Below, one piece after another: positions 35,004 through 35,064 of a DNA stretch of 35,064 nucleotides (the first letter of the stretch is position 1; every line of letters starts with the position of its first letter). The notes beneath the pieces are model-generated. The model searched no databases. It was not told the origin of the DNA and saw nothing but the letters and a program-made list of their open reading frames with translations. A program made the position numbers and the translations under genes. The DNA lies in the NCBI GenBank assembly GCA_946403075.1, contig CAMIYN010000023.1, forward strand, positions 1 through 35,064, written 5' to 3'. The DNA comes from an uncultured Lachnospiraceae bacterium (GTDB taxonomy: Bacteria > Bacillota > Clostridia > Lachnospirales > Lachnospiraceae).

Positions 35004-35064
35004 AATACACCCCGGTATAAAGTCAATATTTCATAGAACTATTAAAGGGGGATTTAAGACTTAT

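Overview
The window comes from an AT-rich, low-GC Gram-positive genome (Bacillota, most likely class Clostridia). Support for this: Shine-Dalgarno sites of the AGGAGG type throughout, KtrAB, RqcP next to HU and a DivIC-like protein, HemZ, a DUF3343 protein, lipoprotein signals and a type II-A CRISPR-Cas system. From memory the CRISPR repeat resembles that of Filifactor alocis, so a Peptostreptococcaceae-like anaerobe is my best guess, but the taxonomy is inference.

Positions 1-7543 hold a complete type II-A CRISPR-Cas locus. A tracrRNA gene on the minus strand (about 85-182) diverges from cas9 (1437 aa), and the two promoters overlap at their -35 boxes. cas9, cas1, cas2 and csn2 overlap end to end on the plus strand. 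A short leader with its own promoter is followed by an array of 16 repeats and 15 spacers. The last repeat is degenerate at its 3' end, so the leader end is next to csn2. Cas9, tracrRNA and crRNA form the interference complex; Cas1, Cas2 and Csn2 (with Cas9) acquire spacers.

Positions 7544-13240 hold a 50-codon orphan ORF, a DUF3343 gene, and then the str cluster rpsL-rpsG-fusA-tuf. tuf also has its own strong promoter, which carries a perfect inverted repeat. Two terminators and a probable remnant of an antitoxin gene follow.

Positions 13354-16499 encode a large M16C (presequence-protease-like) metallopeptidase that appears to be a lipoprotein. It ends at a bidirectional terminator shared with a compact six-gene minus-strand operon (24329 down to 16543): thiI, an AGCS-family amino acid/cation symporter with a large extra segment, ktrB, ktrA, a HI0933-family flavoprotein and hemZ.

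From 24383 the plus strand carries deoC plus a CaCA-type cation exchanger, then hup-rqcP-divIC, then a glycosyltransferase-uvrA-glycosyltransferase operon, a pyridoxamine-phosphate-oxidase-like protein, a Cys-type glutathione peroxidase and an orphan amino-acid-binding lipoprotein. That last gene lies between two clusters of GC-rich tandem repeats of one family in opposite orientations (33236-33770 and 34849-35003). I saw no tRNA or rRNA genes, no transposase and no prophage genes.
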